Shown here: in pieces, positions 52,125-62,336 of the stretch
Layout: each line of letters begins with the position of its first letter
Position numbering within the stretch: the first letter of the stretch is position 1
DNA from: Alphaproteobacteria bacterium
GTDB lineage: Bacteria > Pseudomonadota > Alphaproteobacteria > Rhizobiales > GCA-2746425
Assembly (NCBI GenBank): GCA_024743215.1
Contig: JANSWZ010000015.1
Location: 1-64,000, forward strand
Direction: 5' to 3'
Length of the DNA: 64,000 nucleotides
Position numbers and translations under genes: made by a program
Notes under the pieces: model-generated
Databases searched by the model: none
Told to the model about the DNA's origin: nothing
What the model saw: only the letters and a program-made list of their open reading frames with translations

Positions 52125-54017
52125 ATGAACAGGATCGGCAGACGTAGCTTCATTATTTCGACTACTGCCCTTGCCGGGGTCGCATTGAGCGGCATTCCGG
52201 CATTTGCACAAGAGGGTAATTTACCACCCCAAGACGAAAGATTGCCTGAGAATCCGCTGGTTATAACGCCAACGGACAGGCCCGGCTCGCAGGGCGGCAC
52301 CTGGAACCACGCGCTTGTTGGCGGTGGATCCTTGTCGATGCTGATCCGTTATCAGGGTTATGAGCCGCTTGTGCGTTTTACCCCGGACTGGTCTGGTATC
52401 GAGCCTAACGTTGCAGAAAGTTATGAAGTCAACGAGGATTCAACGGTCTATACATTCCACTTGCGCAAGGGGCATAAATGGTCAGACGGCGAACCCTATA
52501 CGACTGAAGACATCCGTTTTTGGTATGAAGACATTTTTCAGGATCCAGAGGCTCCATCGACCAAAGGTCAGAGTTATTGGCAGGCCAACGGCAAAGTTGC
52601 GACGATAGAGATTGTCGATGAAACAACGTTCCGCGTTATCTTTGCCTCGCCCAATGGCTTTTTTGCGCAGGGTCTTGCCTGGGCCAATCAAGATCAGCTG
52701 ACAAAGGCGCCTGCCCATTACCTCAAGCAGTTTCATATAAAGTATAATCCCAAAGCCAATGAACTGGCGCAAGAGCGCGGGTTTGAAAGCTGGGTTGCGC
52801 TGTTTGCACGTGAGCATGGTCTGGATGAGGACAATGTCCATTTCCAGAACTCGGCCCGTCCGACCTTGAATGCATGGAAGTTCACATCAGCACCAGGCGA
52901 AGATACCGAACGCGCCATTGCCAAACGCAACCCCTATTACCACAAGGTCGATACCGAGGGGACACAACTGCCCTATTTCGATCAAGTGGTTTATCAGATG
53001 GTCGCTGACCCGGAGGTTCTGCTGTTGAAGACCCTTCAGGGTGAAATCGACATGATGGACCAGTACATCGCCACGCCAGCAAACAAGCCGGTATTGTTCG
53101 ACGGTAAGCAGGACGGGAACTATGATTTCTATTCCCTGAAAGAAACCGCCGCGAATGTCATGGTGTTCCAGTTGAACCTGAACCACACGGATGCGGTCAA
53201 GAACGAGCTCTATAACAACATCGAGTTCCGCAAGGCTCTATCGGTTGCCATTAACCGGCAAGATCTGATCGACGCGGTGTTCGTGGGGCAGGGCAAACCA
53301 GCGCAGCCTTCGATCAATGACAGCGATCCGCTCTATAATGAACGGCTGGCGACGCAATTTACACAGTACGATCCTGATCTGGCCAATGAGATGCTCGATG
53401 CCATCGTGCCTGAGCGGGATGGGGACGGCTATCGCCTTGATCCATCGGGGCGGCGTCTGTCAATTCTGTTTGAGATTGATCAGGTGCGGTCGACATTTAT
53501 CGACATGTTCGAATTGGCAATCCCCATGTTCCAGGCCGTGGGCATTGATGCCCAAATCCGCACGATGGACCGTTCTCTTTGGGAAACACGGGTGCGCAAT
53601 GGCCGCGACTTTGACGCCTCGGCGCACCAGTTTGGCGCCAATGGTGGCATCGCGGCAATGCTCGATCCGCGGTATTTCGTGCCCTATAACAGCAACTCGA
53701 TCTATGCGCCGGGCTGGTCACTCTACTTCAGCTCGCCCGACAATCCCGATGCGATCGAGCCACCGCAGGAGATCAAGGACCAGCAACAGCGCTATCGCGA
53801 TCTGCTGGCCACCGGTGATCTGGCAGCGCAGCAGGCCAAGATGGCCGAGATACTCGAGGCCGCTGCAGATCAGTTCCTTGTCTTTGGCGTCTCACTGCCG
53901 CCGAACGGATATGGTGTGGTCAAGAATGACATGGTCAACACCATGCCGGTGATGGCCAACAGCTTCGGGTGGCCAACACCCGGGCCGTCAAGGCCGGAGC
54001 AGTTCTTCAAGAACTGA
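52125..54017 (+). CDS. oligosaccharide/peptide-type ABC substrate-binding protein (SBP_bac_5)
   Basis: 630 residues from ATG 52125 with GGGAGGGA upstream. Twin-arginine signal (IGRRSFIISTTALAGVAL) and cleavage after AFAQ. Family 5 binding protein: YEPLVRFTPDWSGIEPNVAE and YTFHLRKGHKWSDGEPYTTEDI are hallmark segments. In this operon, with two glycosidases and a LacI regulator, the ligand is probably an oligosaccharide, not a peptide. First gene of the operon. Confidence 0.9.
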   Translation: MNRIGRRSFIISTTALAGVALSGIPAFAQEGNLPPQDERLPENPLVITPTDRPGSQGGTWNHALVGGGSLSMLIRYQGYEPLVRFTPDWSGIEPNVAESYEVNEDSTVYTFHLRKGHKWSDGEPYTTEDIRFWYEDIFQDPEAPSTKGQSYWQANGKVATIEIVDETTFRVIFASPNGFFAQGLAWANQDQLTKAPAHYLKQFHIKYNPKANELAQERGFESWVALFAREHGLDEDNVHFQNSARPTLNAWKFTSAPGEDTERAIAKRNPYYHKVDTEGTQLPYFDQVVYQMVADPEVLLLKTLQGEIDMMDQYIATPANKPVLFDGKQDGNYDFYSLKETAANVMVFQLNLNHTDAVKNELYNNIEFRKALSVAINRQDLIDAVFVGQGKPAQPSINDSDPLYNERLATQFTQYDPDLANEMLDAIVPERDGDGYRLDPSGRRLSILFEIDQVRSTFIDMFELAIPMFQAVGIDAQIRTMDRSLWETRVRNGRDFDASAHQFGANGGIAAMLDPRYFVPYNSNSIYAPGWSLYFSSPDNPDAIEPPQEIKDQQQRYRDLLATGDLAAQQAKMAEILEAAADQFLVFGVSLPPNGYGVVKNDMVNTMPVMANSFGWPTPGPSRPEQFFKN

Positions 54018-54032
54018 TCCTTTGACACCAAT

Positions 54033-54064
54033 GTGCGGCCCGCTTTCATCCCAACGGGCCGCAC
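54033..54064. terminator. hairpin between binding-protein and downstream genes
   Basis: GTGCGGCCCG/CGGGCCGCAC with a 12-base loop, followed by GCATTTT. Such a hairpin just after the binding-protein gene usually lowers expression of the following transporter genes relative to the binding protein. Confidence 0.65.
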
Positions 54065-54091
54065 GCATTTTCCTGAAATTGAGAGTGTGAC

Positions 54092-56212
54092 ATGCCCGAC
54101 ACGGCACATGATGCGACACGTCTTTTGCGGAGTTCTGAATGGCATCGCGGAGCGACTCGCTGGACGCAGTTGACGCTGGCCGAGGATGATCCGGTAAAGT
54201 TTGATGCAGATGAGTGGATCGATGTGTTTCGGCAGACGGGATCAAATGCAACCTGCCTGAGCGCAGGGGGGTATATCGCCTATTACCCGACCAAGGTGCC
54301 GTACCATTATCGCAGTAAATGGCTGGGTGAAACCGATCCGTTCGGCGCGCTGGTCGATGGTGCGCGGGCGCGGTCCATGCATGTGATGGCGCGGGTTGAT
54401 CCGCATGCCATTCATAATGATGCCGCTGAAGCCCATCCCGAATGGGTGGCCGTTGATGCAGCAGGCAATCCCCGACGGCACTGGGCGTTTCCCGATGTCT
54501 GGGTCACCTGCGCCTATGGCGACTACAACATGGAATACATGCCCGAGATCGTGCGTGAAATTGTGCGCGAATATGACATTGATGCGGTTTTCGCCAATCG
54601 CTGGCAGGGGCATGGCATCTGCTATTGCCAGGGCTGCGCCAAGCGGTTCCGAGATGCATCTAGCCATGATTTGCCGCAAGGCAGCAATCCCGATGACGCC
54701 GCATGGCGGGCCTGGGTGGCGTGGCGGCGCGACCGGTTGACGAAACTGGTTGTCGATTGGGACCGCGCGGTGCAGGCGATCCGGCCCAATGCAAGCTTTA
54801 TCCCCAATATGGGCGGCGCATCGCTCATGGAATTTGATCTGGAAACGATCGAGGCGCACTGCCCGTTTCTGGTGGTTGATCATCAGGGCCGCCATGGGCT
54901 TGAGCCGGTCTGGATGGCGGGACGCAACGCCAAACGCATCCGCGCCACATTCCGTGACAGGTCTGTGGTGCTGATCACATCTGTCGGGCCAGAAGAGCCG
55001 GCGCACCGCTGGAAGGATTCTGTCACCACCGGACCAGAAATAACCACCTGGATCGGCGACGGAGTGGCGCATGGAATGCTGCCATGGTTTACCAAGTTTA
55101 ACGGGGTCATCCCCGATCCGCGCTGGATTGGCCCGGTGGCCGAAGGTTTTGATCTGCACGCAAAGTTGGAACCCGCGCTGGAAGCGACAAAGCCCGCCTG
55201 CGAAATTGCCATTCTGGATGCAACCACGACTTTGCGTCTGTTTGATTGGACCGACCGCGATCAGGCTGAAGCAGATGAAAAGGGCTTCTGTCATGCATTG
55301 GTCGAGGCGGGGTTGTCATTTGAGTTTGTCTCCGATCACGCGATGACAGACGAGATGCTGGACCGGTTCCGTGTGTTGATCCTGCCCAATGCGCGGTGTT
55401 TGTCCGATGCGCAATGCGCCTTGATTGCCGATTGGGTCGAACGCGGCGGCAATCTGATCGTTGCAGGCGAGAGCGCCATGGCCAGTGAGGACGGAGTGCC
55501 GCGCGCAGAATGTGGGTTGGCCACAGCTTTGGGCACGCGGGTAACGAATGCGCCACGCGGACCGGTCAAGAATACCTATATCGAATTGTCGGGTGACCAT
55601 TCGGTAAACGCTGGTTATGACGGCGCCGAACGGATCATCGGCGGCATTCGTCTTGTCGGGATTGCGGCGGATGAAGACACTGAGACGCCGTTTCTTTACG
55701 TCCCTGATTTTCCCGATCTGCCGATGGAGGAGGTCTATCCCCGCGATGCGGCCACTGCGCCGGCCGTTGTGACGCGCCAGACCCCGTCCGGGGGGCGTAC
55801 TGTACATATCCCGTGGAACATTGGTGCCACCTATTGGGCCGTACTGGCCAAGGATCATCAGCGTTTGATGGAAAACGCGGTCCGTTGGGCATTATCGGGG
55901 CCTGCGATGGTTGAAGTCACCGGCAAAGGCGTTCTGGATATTGGTGTGCGACAGGGGGACGGCGCGGTTCTTGCCACACTCGTGAACCTCACCAACCCGA
56001 TGATGTGGAAGGCGCCGATCCACGAGATTTATCCCGTGGGGCCGCTGGAGGTGTCGATTGCTCTTCCCGTGGGTGCAACTGGAGTGGCGGCGCATTTGCC
56101 GATTTCCGAAAGCATTGCAGATATGACGCTGCGCGATGGCCGCGCCATTGTAACCGTACCGCATATTGATATCGTTGAGGCAGTTCATGTGACGTGGGAG
56201 GTGCCTGCCTGA
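54092..56212 (+). CDS. glycoside-hydrolase-like protein with beta-galactosidase trimerisation domain
   Basis: 706 residues, no signal peptide. The N-terminal half is a TIM-barrel-like domain of the GHL6/alpha-amylase-like group (GGYIAYYPTKVPYHYRSKWL, then MHVMARVDPHAIHNDAAEAH, and FANRWQGHGICYCQGCAKRF). The middle (about 370-500: CEIAILDATTTLRLFDWTDR, then LSDAQCALIADWVERGGNLI) resembles the Rossmann-like trimerisation domain of GH42 enzymes. The end is a beta domain. A catalytic residue pair was not assigned. Overlaps the permease by one base (TGATG). Confidence 0.75.
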   Translation: MPDTAHDATRLLRSSEWHRGATRWTQLTLAEDDPVKFDADEWIDVFRQTGSNATCLSAGGYIAYYPTKVPYHYRSKWLGETDPFGALVDGARARSMHVMARVDPHAIHNDAAEAHPEWVAVDAAGNPRRHWAFPDVWVTCAYGDYNMEYMPEIVREIVREYDIDAVFANRWQGHGICYCQGCAKRFRDASSHDLPQGSNPDDAAWRAWVAWRRDRLTKLVVDWDRAVQAIRPNASFIPNMGGASLMEFDLETIEAHCPFLVVDHQGRHGLEPVWMAGRNAKRIRATFRDRSVVLITSVGPEEPAHRWKDSVTTGPEITTWIGDGVAHGMLPWFTKFNGVIPDPRWIGPVAEGFDLHAKLEPALEATKPACEIAILDATTTLRLFDWTDRDQAEADEKGFCHALVEAGLSFEFVSDHAMTDEMLDRFRVLILPNARCLSDAQCALIADWVERGGNLIVAGESAMASEDGVPRAECGLATALGTRVTNAPRGPVKNTYIELSGDHSVNAGYDGAERIIGGIRLVGIAADEDTETPFLYVPDFPDLPMEEVYPRDAATAPAVVTRQTPSGGRTVHIPWNIGATYWAVLAKDHQRLMENAVRWALSGPAMVEVTGKGVLDIGVRQGDGAVLATLVNLTNPMMWKAPIHEIYPVGPLEVSIALPVGATGVAAHLPISESIADMTLRDGRAIVTVPHIDIVEAVHVTWEVPA

Positions 56213-57198
56213 TGTGGGGCTATTTTCTCAAACGGATACTGTTGATGGTGCCGACGATGTTCGGCATCTCGGTGATTTCGTTCTTCATCATCCAACTGCC
56301 GCCGGGTGATTATCTGACGTCGCTTCTGGCGTCGATGGCCGATAGCGGCCAGACGGTTGACCCGGCCGAGCTTGCCCGGATGCGGGCCACTTACGGCCTC
56401 GATGATCCGATGGCACTGCAATATTTCAAATGGATCAGCGGAATCGTGCTTCGGGGCGATTTTGGCTATTCGTTTGAATGGGGCCGCCCGGTCAGCGAGC
56501 TGATTTGGGATCGCATGGGAGCGACCCTTTCGGTGTCGATGGCCGCATTGGTCTTTGTCTGGGCAGTGTCGCTGCCCATTGGCATCTATTCCGCCGTGCG
56601 CCGCCATTCCATTGGCGATCACGTGGCAACGTTTTTTGGTTTTCTGGGGCTGGCGATCCCGAATTTCATTCTCGCTCTGACACTGATGTATATCAGCTAC
56701 AAATATTTCGGTCAGAGTGTCGGCGGGCTGTTTTCACCGGAATATGTCGGGGCTGACTGGTCATGGGGCCGGGTCTGGGACCTGATGAAACATCTCTGGA
56801 TTCCGGTGATCGTGATCGGCACCTCGGGCACCGCCGCTCTGATCCGCATTTTGCGGGCCAATCTGACCGATGAACTGTCAAAGCCCTATGTTGTGACCGC
56901 GCGGGCCAAAGGCCTGTCGGAATACAAGGTGATCATGCGTTATCCGGTGCGCATCGCGCTCAACCCTTTTGTCTCGGCGATTGGCTGGGTGCTACCGCAA
57001 TTGATCTCTGGCGTCACGATCACTGCGATTGTCCTGAACCTGCCGACCGCTGGACCGCTTTTGTTACGGGCGCTGGTCAGTCAGGACATGTATCTGGCCG
57101 GCAGTTTCATTCTGCTTATGGGGGTTCTGACACTGATCGGCATGCTGGTGTCCGATCTGCTGCTGGCCCTGCTTGACCCGCGCATAAGGTTCACCTGA
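56212..57198 (+). CDS. ABC transporter permease, DppB-like
   Basis: 328 residues from the ATG at 56212. Six membrane segments; MWGYFLKRILLMVPTMFGIS is the common DppB opening, and RLYVVTARAKGLSE-type loop (PYVVTARAKGLSEYKVIMRY) is the BPD motif. One half of the membrane channel. Overlaps its neighbours by one base each. Confidence 0.92.
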   Translation: MWGYFLKRILLMVPTMFGISVISFFIIQLPPGDYLTSLLASMADSGQTVDPAELARMRATYGLDDPMALQYFKWISGIVLRGDFGYSFEWGRPVSELIWDRMGATLSVSMAALVFVWAVSLPIGIYSAVRRHSIGDHVATFFGFLGLAIPNFILALTLMYISYKYFGQSVGGLFSPEYVGADWSWGRVWDLMKHLWIPVIVIGTSGTAALIRILRANLTDELSKPYVVTARAKGLSEYKVIMRYPVRIALNPFVSAIGWVLPQLISGVTITAIVLNLPTAGPLLLRALVSQDMYLAGSFILLMGVLTLIGMLVSDLLLALLDPRIRFT

Positions 57199-58367
57199 TG
57201 GAAAAAGCATCACAGATACCAGAGGAAACCGGCCCCGCGATCAGTCCACTGCGTCCCGGTGAGGATGCAAGCAAGATTGCTGTGTCGGGGCAATGGACGC
57301 TGATCCGGCAGAAGTTTCTTGCCAACAAGGTAGCGGTTTTTGCCGGGATCATCGTGATCCTGTTTTATCTCGTCGGGTTGTTCGCCGAGTTTCTGGCGCC
57401 CACATCACCCACGCTGGCACAGCCGCGTTTCACCTATGCACCGCCCCAAAGCATTGACTTCTTTGTAACAGATGAAAGTGGTGAACGGCACTGGCAGCCA
57501 CACGTCAAAGGCTACACCATGACGGTGAATCAGGAGTCTCTGCGTCGTTCATTTGTGATCGATGAAACGGCTGTGATCCCGATTGGATTCTTTGTTGAAG
57601 GGACGCCGTATCGGCTCTGGGGTTTGTTTGAGATGAATACCCATCTGATTGGGCCGCTGGACGCCAGTAAACCGATGAATCTGCTGGGCACCGATAGCCT
57701 TGGTCGGGATCTTATGAGCCGCCTCATCTATGGAACACGGGTCTCGATGTCGATTGGCCTGATCGGCGTCATCTCCAGCCTGTTCATTGGCGTCGTACTG
57801 GGAGCGCTTTCTGGTTATTATGGCGGCTGGACCGATATCGTCATCCAGCGTCTGATCGAAGTGACAAGCGCGATGCCGACGATCCCGCTTTGGCTGGGTC
57901 TTGCCGCTGCTGTGCCGATCACATGGTCTCCGCTGACCGTCTATTTCATGGTAACGCTGATCGTTTCGCTCCTGGCCTGGACGAGTCTTGCGCGTGAGGT
58001 GCGGGGCCGGTTTCTGGCACTGCGTGACGAGGATTTTGTAACGGCGGCCAGACTGGATGGATCCGGGCAGGCGCGGGTCATTTTCCGGCACATCCTGCCG
58101 TCGCTGACCTCGCATATTCTGGCCGTGGTGACGCTGGCGATCCCGACGATGATCGTTGCGGAAACGGCGTTGTCATTTCTTGGAATTGGGTTGAAATCAC
58201 CGGTGGTCAGTTGGGGTGTGCTGCTTCAGGACGCGCAGAACATCCGCACGGTGGCAACAGCACCCTGGTTGCTGGTCTGGCCCGCAGGAGCGGTGGTTCT
58301 GACCGTTCTTTCATTCAATTTCCTGGGCGACGGGATGCGTGATGCCGCAGACCCTTACGCGACATGA
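57198..58367 (+). CDS. ABC transporter permease, DppC-like
   Basis: 389 residues, longer than the usual 280-300 because of a periplasmic insertion of about 90 residues after the first helix (FVTDESGERHWQPHVKGYTM and following), as in the MalF-like or oligosaccharide-specific members. The C-terminal core has LGTDSLGRDLMSRLIYGTRV, the standard DppC motif. Partner of the DppB-like permease; its ATG overlaps by one base. Confidence 0.9.
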   Translation: MEKASQIPEETGPAISPLRPGEDASKIAVSGQWTLIRQKFLANKVAVFAGIIVILFYLVGLFAEFLAPTSPTLAQPRFTYAPPQSIDFFVTDESGERHWQPHVKGYTMTVNQESLRRSFVIDETAVIPIGFFVEGTPYRLWGLFEMNTHLIGPLDASKPMNLLGTDSLGRDLMSRLIYGTRVSMSIGLIGVISSLFIGVVLGALSGYYGGWTDIVIQRLIEVTSAMPTIPLWLGLAAAVPITWSPLTVYFMVTLIVSLLAWTSLAREVRGRFLALRDEDFVTAARLDGSGQARVIFRHILPSLTSHILAVVTLAIPTMIVAETALSFLGIGLKSPVVSWGVLLQDAQNIRTVATAPWLLVWPAGAVVLTVLSFNFLGDGMRDAADPYAT

Positions 58368-60103
58368 GCGCCCAGATGACCCAGCTTGAGATGGCCCAAC
58401 CTGAGATGACACAGCCAGATAGGGCGCAAGAGCCGGTTCTGACTGTGCGCAATCTCAGTCTGGATTTTCACCTGCGGACCCATATTCTGCATGCAGTGCG
58501 AGAGGTGAGCTTTGATCTCTATCCTGGCAAGACCCTGTGCCTTGTCGGTGAGAGCGGCTCTGGAAAATCGGTAACGGCGCGGGCGCTTTTACGATTGATT
58601 GATGCGCAGGCGAAGGTGTCGGGCGGTGAGATCACATTGCATGGACCAAAAGGGCCGTTACACCTTCACGCTCTGGCCTCCAACAGCCGTGAGATACGCG
58701 CAGTGCGCGGCGGGCGGATTGGCCTGATCTTTCAGGAACCGATGTCTTCGCTGTCGCCGGTGCGGACCATTGGTACGCAAATTGTCGAGGCGCTGCTTTT
58801 ACACCGCAAGATGACCAAGGCAGAGGCCAAGGCCGAAACCGTCAATCTGCTGCGGCAGGTCGAGATTGCCCAGCCAGAACATATGGCGGACCGTTATACA
58901 TTTGAATTTTCGGGGGGTATGCGGCAACGCGCCATGATCGCCATGGCGCTGGCCTGTGATCCCGACATCCTGATTGCAGATGAGCCAACCACCGCACTTG
59001 ATGTCACCACGCAGGCCGAGATCATGGACCTGATTGCGCGCCTTCAGGCCGAGCGCGGCATGGCCATGCTGATGATCACTCACGACCTTGGCCTTGTCGC
59101 CGAGGTCGCCGATCATGTCGCCGTGATGCGCTGGGGAAAGATCGTCGAACAAGGGCCGGTGGATGACATTTTTCACAGTGCTCAGCACCCTTACACCAAG
59201 GCGCTGCTGGCTGCGACCGTGCGCCTTGATACAGCGGTAAAGCGCATTGCGCCGAATAGGGCGGGGCAGCCACTGTTGCAGGCGCGGGGGTTGACCAAGG
59301 GGTTTGGCGCCACAAATTGGCGCGGCAAAAAAACCTATGAAATCAAAGCTGTGGATGATGTCAGTCTTGATCTCTGGCCGGGTGAAAATCTGGGAATCGT
59401 GGGTGAGAGCGGTTCGGGAAAAACGACGCTTGGGCGGATGCTGTTACGGATTGTAGAACCGTCCGAGGGCAGTATTTTATGGCATGGCGATGAGGGCGCA
59501 GAGGAAGTCACGCAGATGCAGCGCCCCGATCTGGCGCGCTATCGCTCGGCTGTGCGGCTGGTTTTTCAGGACCCCTTCGCGTCGCTCAATCCGCGGATGA
59601 CGGTCAAGCAGGTGATTGCCGATCCGCTTGTTGTGGCCGGAGGTATGAGCGATGCTGCACTCGATACGCGTGTCGCGGAATTGCTGGAATTGGTTGGTCT
59701 GGAACAATCCGCAATGGAACGCTATCCGCACGCTTTTTCCGGTGGTCAGCGCCAGCGGATCAGCATTGCCCGCGCGCTTGCTTTGAACCCCCGTGTGATC
59801 ATTGCTGATGAGGCAACATCGGCGCTGGATGTGTCGATTCGGGCGCAGGTGCTGGACCTGCTCCTTGACCTGCAAAAGCGGCTCGACCTCAGCTTTATCT
59901 TTATCGCGCATGACATTTCGGTGGTGCGGTATTTCTGCGATCGGGTGGCCGTAATGCATCAGGGTCGGATCGTCGAAACGGGACCCGCCGAGCAAGTCTG
60001 CACCGCCCCTGCTGAACCTTATACCCAAAGCCTGATTTCCGCCGTGCCAAACCCTGATCCGCGCGATCGACGGATGCTGCACCGTACGCGGTTCAATGCC
60101 TGA
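58364..60103 (+). CDS. fused double ABC ATP-binding protein (DppD-DppF type)
   Basis: 579 residues containing two complete ABC modules. First: Walker A GESGSGKS at 62-69, signature [13 protein letters not shown], Walker [13 protein letters not shown]. Second: Walker A GESGSGKT at 347-354, signature [13 protein letters not shown], Walker [13 protein letters not shown]. The N-terminal 20 residues contain repeated Met-Thr-Gln/Pro units. Powers the transporter. Overlaps the DppC-like gene by four bases. Confidence 0.95.
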   Translation: MSAQMTQLEMAQPEMTQPDRAQEPVLTVRNLSLDFHLRTHILHAVREVSFDLYPGKTLCLVGESGSGKSVTARALLRLIDAQAKVSGGEITLHGPKGPLHLHALASNSREIRAVRGGRIGLIFQEPMSSLSPVRTIGTQIVEALLLHRKMTKAEAKAETVNLLRQVEIAQPEHMADRYTFEFSGGMRQRAMIAMALACDPDILIADEPTTALDVTTQAEIMDLIARLQAERGMAMLMITHDLGLVAEVADHVAVMRWGKIVEQGPVDDIFHSAQHPYTKALLAATVRLDTAVKRIAPNRAGQPLLQARGLTKGFGATNWRGKKTYEIKAVDDVSLDLWPGENLGIVGESGSGKTTLGRMLLRIVEPSEGSILWHGDEGAEEVTQMQRPDLARYRSAVRLVFQDPFASLNPRMTVKQVIADPLVVAGGMSDAALDTRVAELLELVGLEQSAMERYPHAFSGGQRQRISIARALALNPRVIIADEATSALDVSIRAQVLDLLLDLQKRLDLSFIFIAHDISVVRYFCDRVAVMHQGRIVETGPAEQVCTAPAEPYTQSLISAVPNPDPRDRRMLHRTRFNA

Positions 60104-60140
60104 ACTGACCCCTTTAGCACAGAAGAATACAGAGGATATA

Positions 60141-62255
60141 ATGGCTGATTTTCGCGCCAAACTGCCACAGGTGCCCTACGGGGCTGTTTACTTTCGCAAA
60201 TCCAATCCTCCGCGAGAGGACTGGACCCGTGATTACGGCATTGCGTCAAGTGATGGCCTGAATACGTTTCGCCACTGGTTCATGTGGTCGGCGATTGAGC
60301 GCGCTCCGGGCAAATACGACTGGGATGATTGCGACCGGCAACTGGATCTGGCGGCCGAAAATGGCATGGCGACGGTGATTGCTGAATTCACCATGGCCTC
60401 GCCCGACTGGCTGCAACGCAAACTGGATTTTGCACGTATGTGCAAGGCGGATGGCACGCTGATGGCGTCGCAGCACAGCCCCTCGGTTGCGGTTGGCGGT
60501 TTCGGGGATGGCCTGGGCGGCGCAGGGCCGCTGACGCTGAATGCGCCTGAAGTGCATGAAGCGGTGATGGGGTTTCTGACCGAATTGGCCGGTCGTTATC
60601 GCGGACATCCGGGCCTGTTGGGTTACGATGTGAACAACGAGGTGAACTACAGCCCTGATTATGATTTCTCAAAGCCGACTGCGGCCGCGTTTCGCGTCTG
60701 GCTGCGTGAAAAATACGGCACGCTCGATGCGTTGGCAAAGGTCTGGCATCGCTATTCCTACGCCGAGTGGGACGACATCATGCCGCCCCGGCAAATTCAG
60801 CCCTATTCCGAATGTCTGGACTGGCTGAGATTCCGTGAGGATAATTTCTACGGACATGTACAGGATAAAATTAACACGATCCGCGCCGTGGATCCCGATG
60901 CCAAGATCATTTCGCATGGTATTGCGGGCGCCGTTACGGCACTGGCCGGGCATGGCTGTAATGATTGGCGCGCGGCCGAACAGGTCGAGATTTATGGTTA
61001 CACCTGGATCGGCGCGCGCAAGGGCAATCAGCCGTGGCGCAACTTTTTTGCCGGTGATCTGATCCGGGGCGCGGCGCGAGGCAAACCGTTTTGGCACGCC
61101 GAACGGCAAGGTGGCCCGCTTTGGATGCAGCCACAGGTTCTGGGCCGTGACAAGGATGATGCACGCGTTGCCACGCCTGAAGATATCCGGCTGTGGTCGC
61201 TGGCCTCCTTTGCTGCGGGCGCGCGTGGCATGATGAATTTGCGGTATCGTCCGCTGCTGAACGGGCCGCTCTTTGGGGCTTTTGGTGCCTATGGTATGGA
61301 CGGAAGCCGCACACCCCGCTCTGAAATGCAGGCCAAAATTGGCCGCTGGGTCAATGCGCCTGAACAGACCGCCTGCATGGCCGCCAAGCCGGTGCGCGGC
61401 GATATTGGCCTGTTGATGATCCCCGAGGCGCAGCGGTTTGACCTGTTATTGTCCAGCCAAGGTGAGTTCAAGACCTATCAGGAGGCCATGTGGGGCGCCT
61501 ATCGCGCATTCTTTGACATGGGTGTGCAGGCCGATTGGGTTCATGACCAGGATATTGAAAAATACGATGTGATCTATGCGCCTTACCCGATCATGATGCC
61601 TGCCGAGTTGGCTGGTCGACTGGCCAAATGGGTTGCGGATGGCGGGCGGCTGATCTCGGAAGCCTGTCCGGGATATTTTGGCGATGATGGCCGCGTTGGC
61701 GTGCAGCAACCGAACAACGGACTGGATGCGGTGTTCGGCGTGGTTGAGGACGAAGTGGAATTCATGCCCGACATTGGCGACCGGATCCGTCTTTCACTGG
61801 ATTCCGACGCCGATGCGGCGTTGCGCGGTGCGGGGTTCCTGCAATCCTATTCTCCCAAGGGTGCCGAAATTCTGGGGCATTTCGAGGGAGGGCGTGTGGC
61901 AATCACCAGCTCAACCCACGGCAAAGGGCGCACGCTTCTGGTCGGCACGCACATGTCCGCTGGGCATTTCCGAGACCTTGATGCCGATGGCGCGGGCGCT
62001 GGGGCCTGGTTCCAGACCTGTGTGGACTGGGCCGGGATCACCCCAAAGGTTCACACTGGAAACAAGGCCGTGCAAGGACGTGTGCATCAAAATGGGGATC
62101 AGCTTTATCTATGGCTCATCAACCCGACCCCAGAGGCGCAGCCAATCGCAGTGACGATCGACGGTGCGCCGCTTGCCGTCAAGGATGCCCTTTGGGGCGA
62201 TGCGAGAGCGACGCATATTCCAGGTCGTGACGCGGTGATTGTCGCGCTGAAATGA
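60141..62255 (+). CDS. GH42-like beta-galactosidase
   Basis: 704 residues from ATG 60141 with AGAGG upstream (an earlier ATG at 60096 lies inside the ATPase gene and has no ribosome site). GH42 TIM barrel: FRHWFMWSAIERAPGKYDWD, acid/base glutamate in YDVNNEVNY, and a probable nucleophile glutamate in KPFWHAERQGGP. A trimerisation domain follows (about 415-540, DIGLLMIPEAQRFDLL ... DVIYAPYPIMMPAELAGRL), then a small beta domain. Cytosolic; hydrolyses imported beta-galactosides or related sugars. Last gene of the operon. Confidence 0.88.
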   Translation: MADFRAKLPQVPYGAVYFRKSNPPREDWTRDYGIASSDGLNTFRHWFMWSAIERAPGKYDWDDCDRQLDLAAENGMATVIAEFTMASPDWLQRKLDFARMCKADGTLMASQHSPSVAVGGFGDGLGGAGPLTLNAPEVHEAVMGFLTELAGRYRGHPGLLGYDVNNEVNYSPDYDFSKPTAAAFRVWLREKYGTLDALAKVWHRYSYAEWDDIMPPRQIQPYSECLDWLRFREDNFYGHVQDKINTIRAVDPDAKIISHGIAGAVTALAGHGCNDWRAAEQVEIYGYTWIGARKGNQPWRNFFAGDLIRGAARGKPFWHAERQGGPLWMQPQVLGRDKDDARVATPEDIRLWSLASFAAGARGMMNLRYRPLLNGPLFGAFGAYGMDGSRTPRSEMQAKIGRWVNAPEQTACMAAKPVRGDIGLLMIPEAQRFDLLLSSQGEFKTYQEAMWGAYRAFFDMGVQADWVHDQDIEKYDVIYAPYPIMMPAELAGRLAKWVADGGRLISEACPGYFGDDGRVGVQQPNNGLDAVFGVVEDEVEFMPDIGDRIRLSLDSDADAALRGAGFLQSYSPKGAEILGHFEGGRVAITSSTHGKGRTLLVGTHMSAGHFRDLDADGAGAGAWFQTCVDWAGITPKVHTGNKAVQGRVHQNGDQLYLWLINPTPEAQPIAVTIDGAPLAVKDALWGDARATHIPGRDAVIVALK

Positions 62256-62336
62256 AGGTTTCACCACTATCGTGCATGTGCAGCATCGGTCAACAATGAC
62301 ACTTGCCACTCATTCGCCCAAATGCAAGTGCGCCGT

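Noticed and set aside
54242-55294. Minus-strand open frame of 350 codons
   Set aside because: Antisense to the 706-residue GH-like gene; arises from high GC codon bias.
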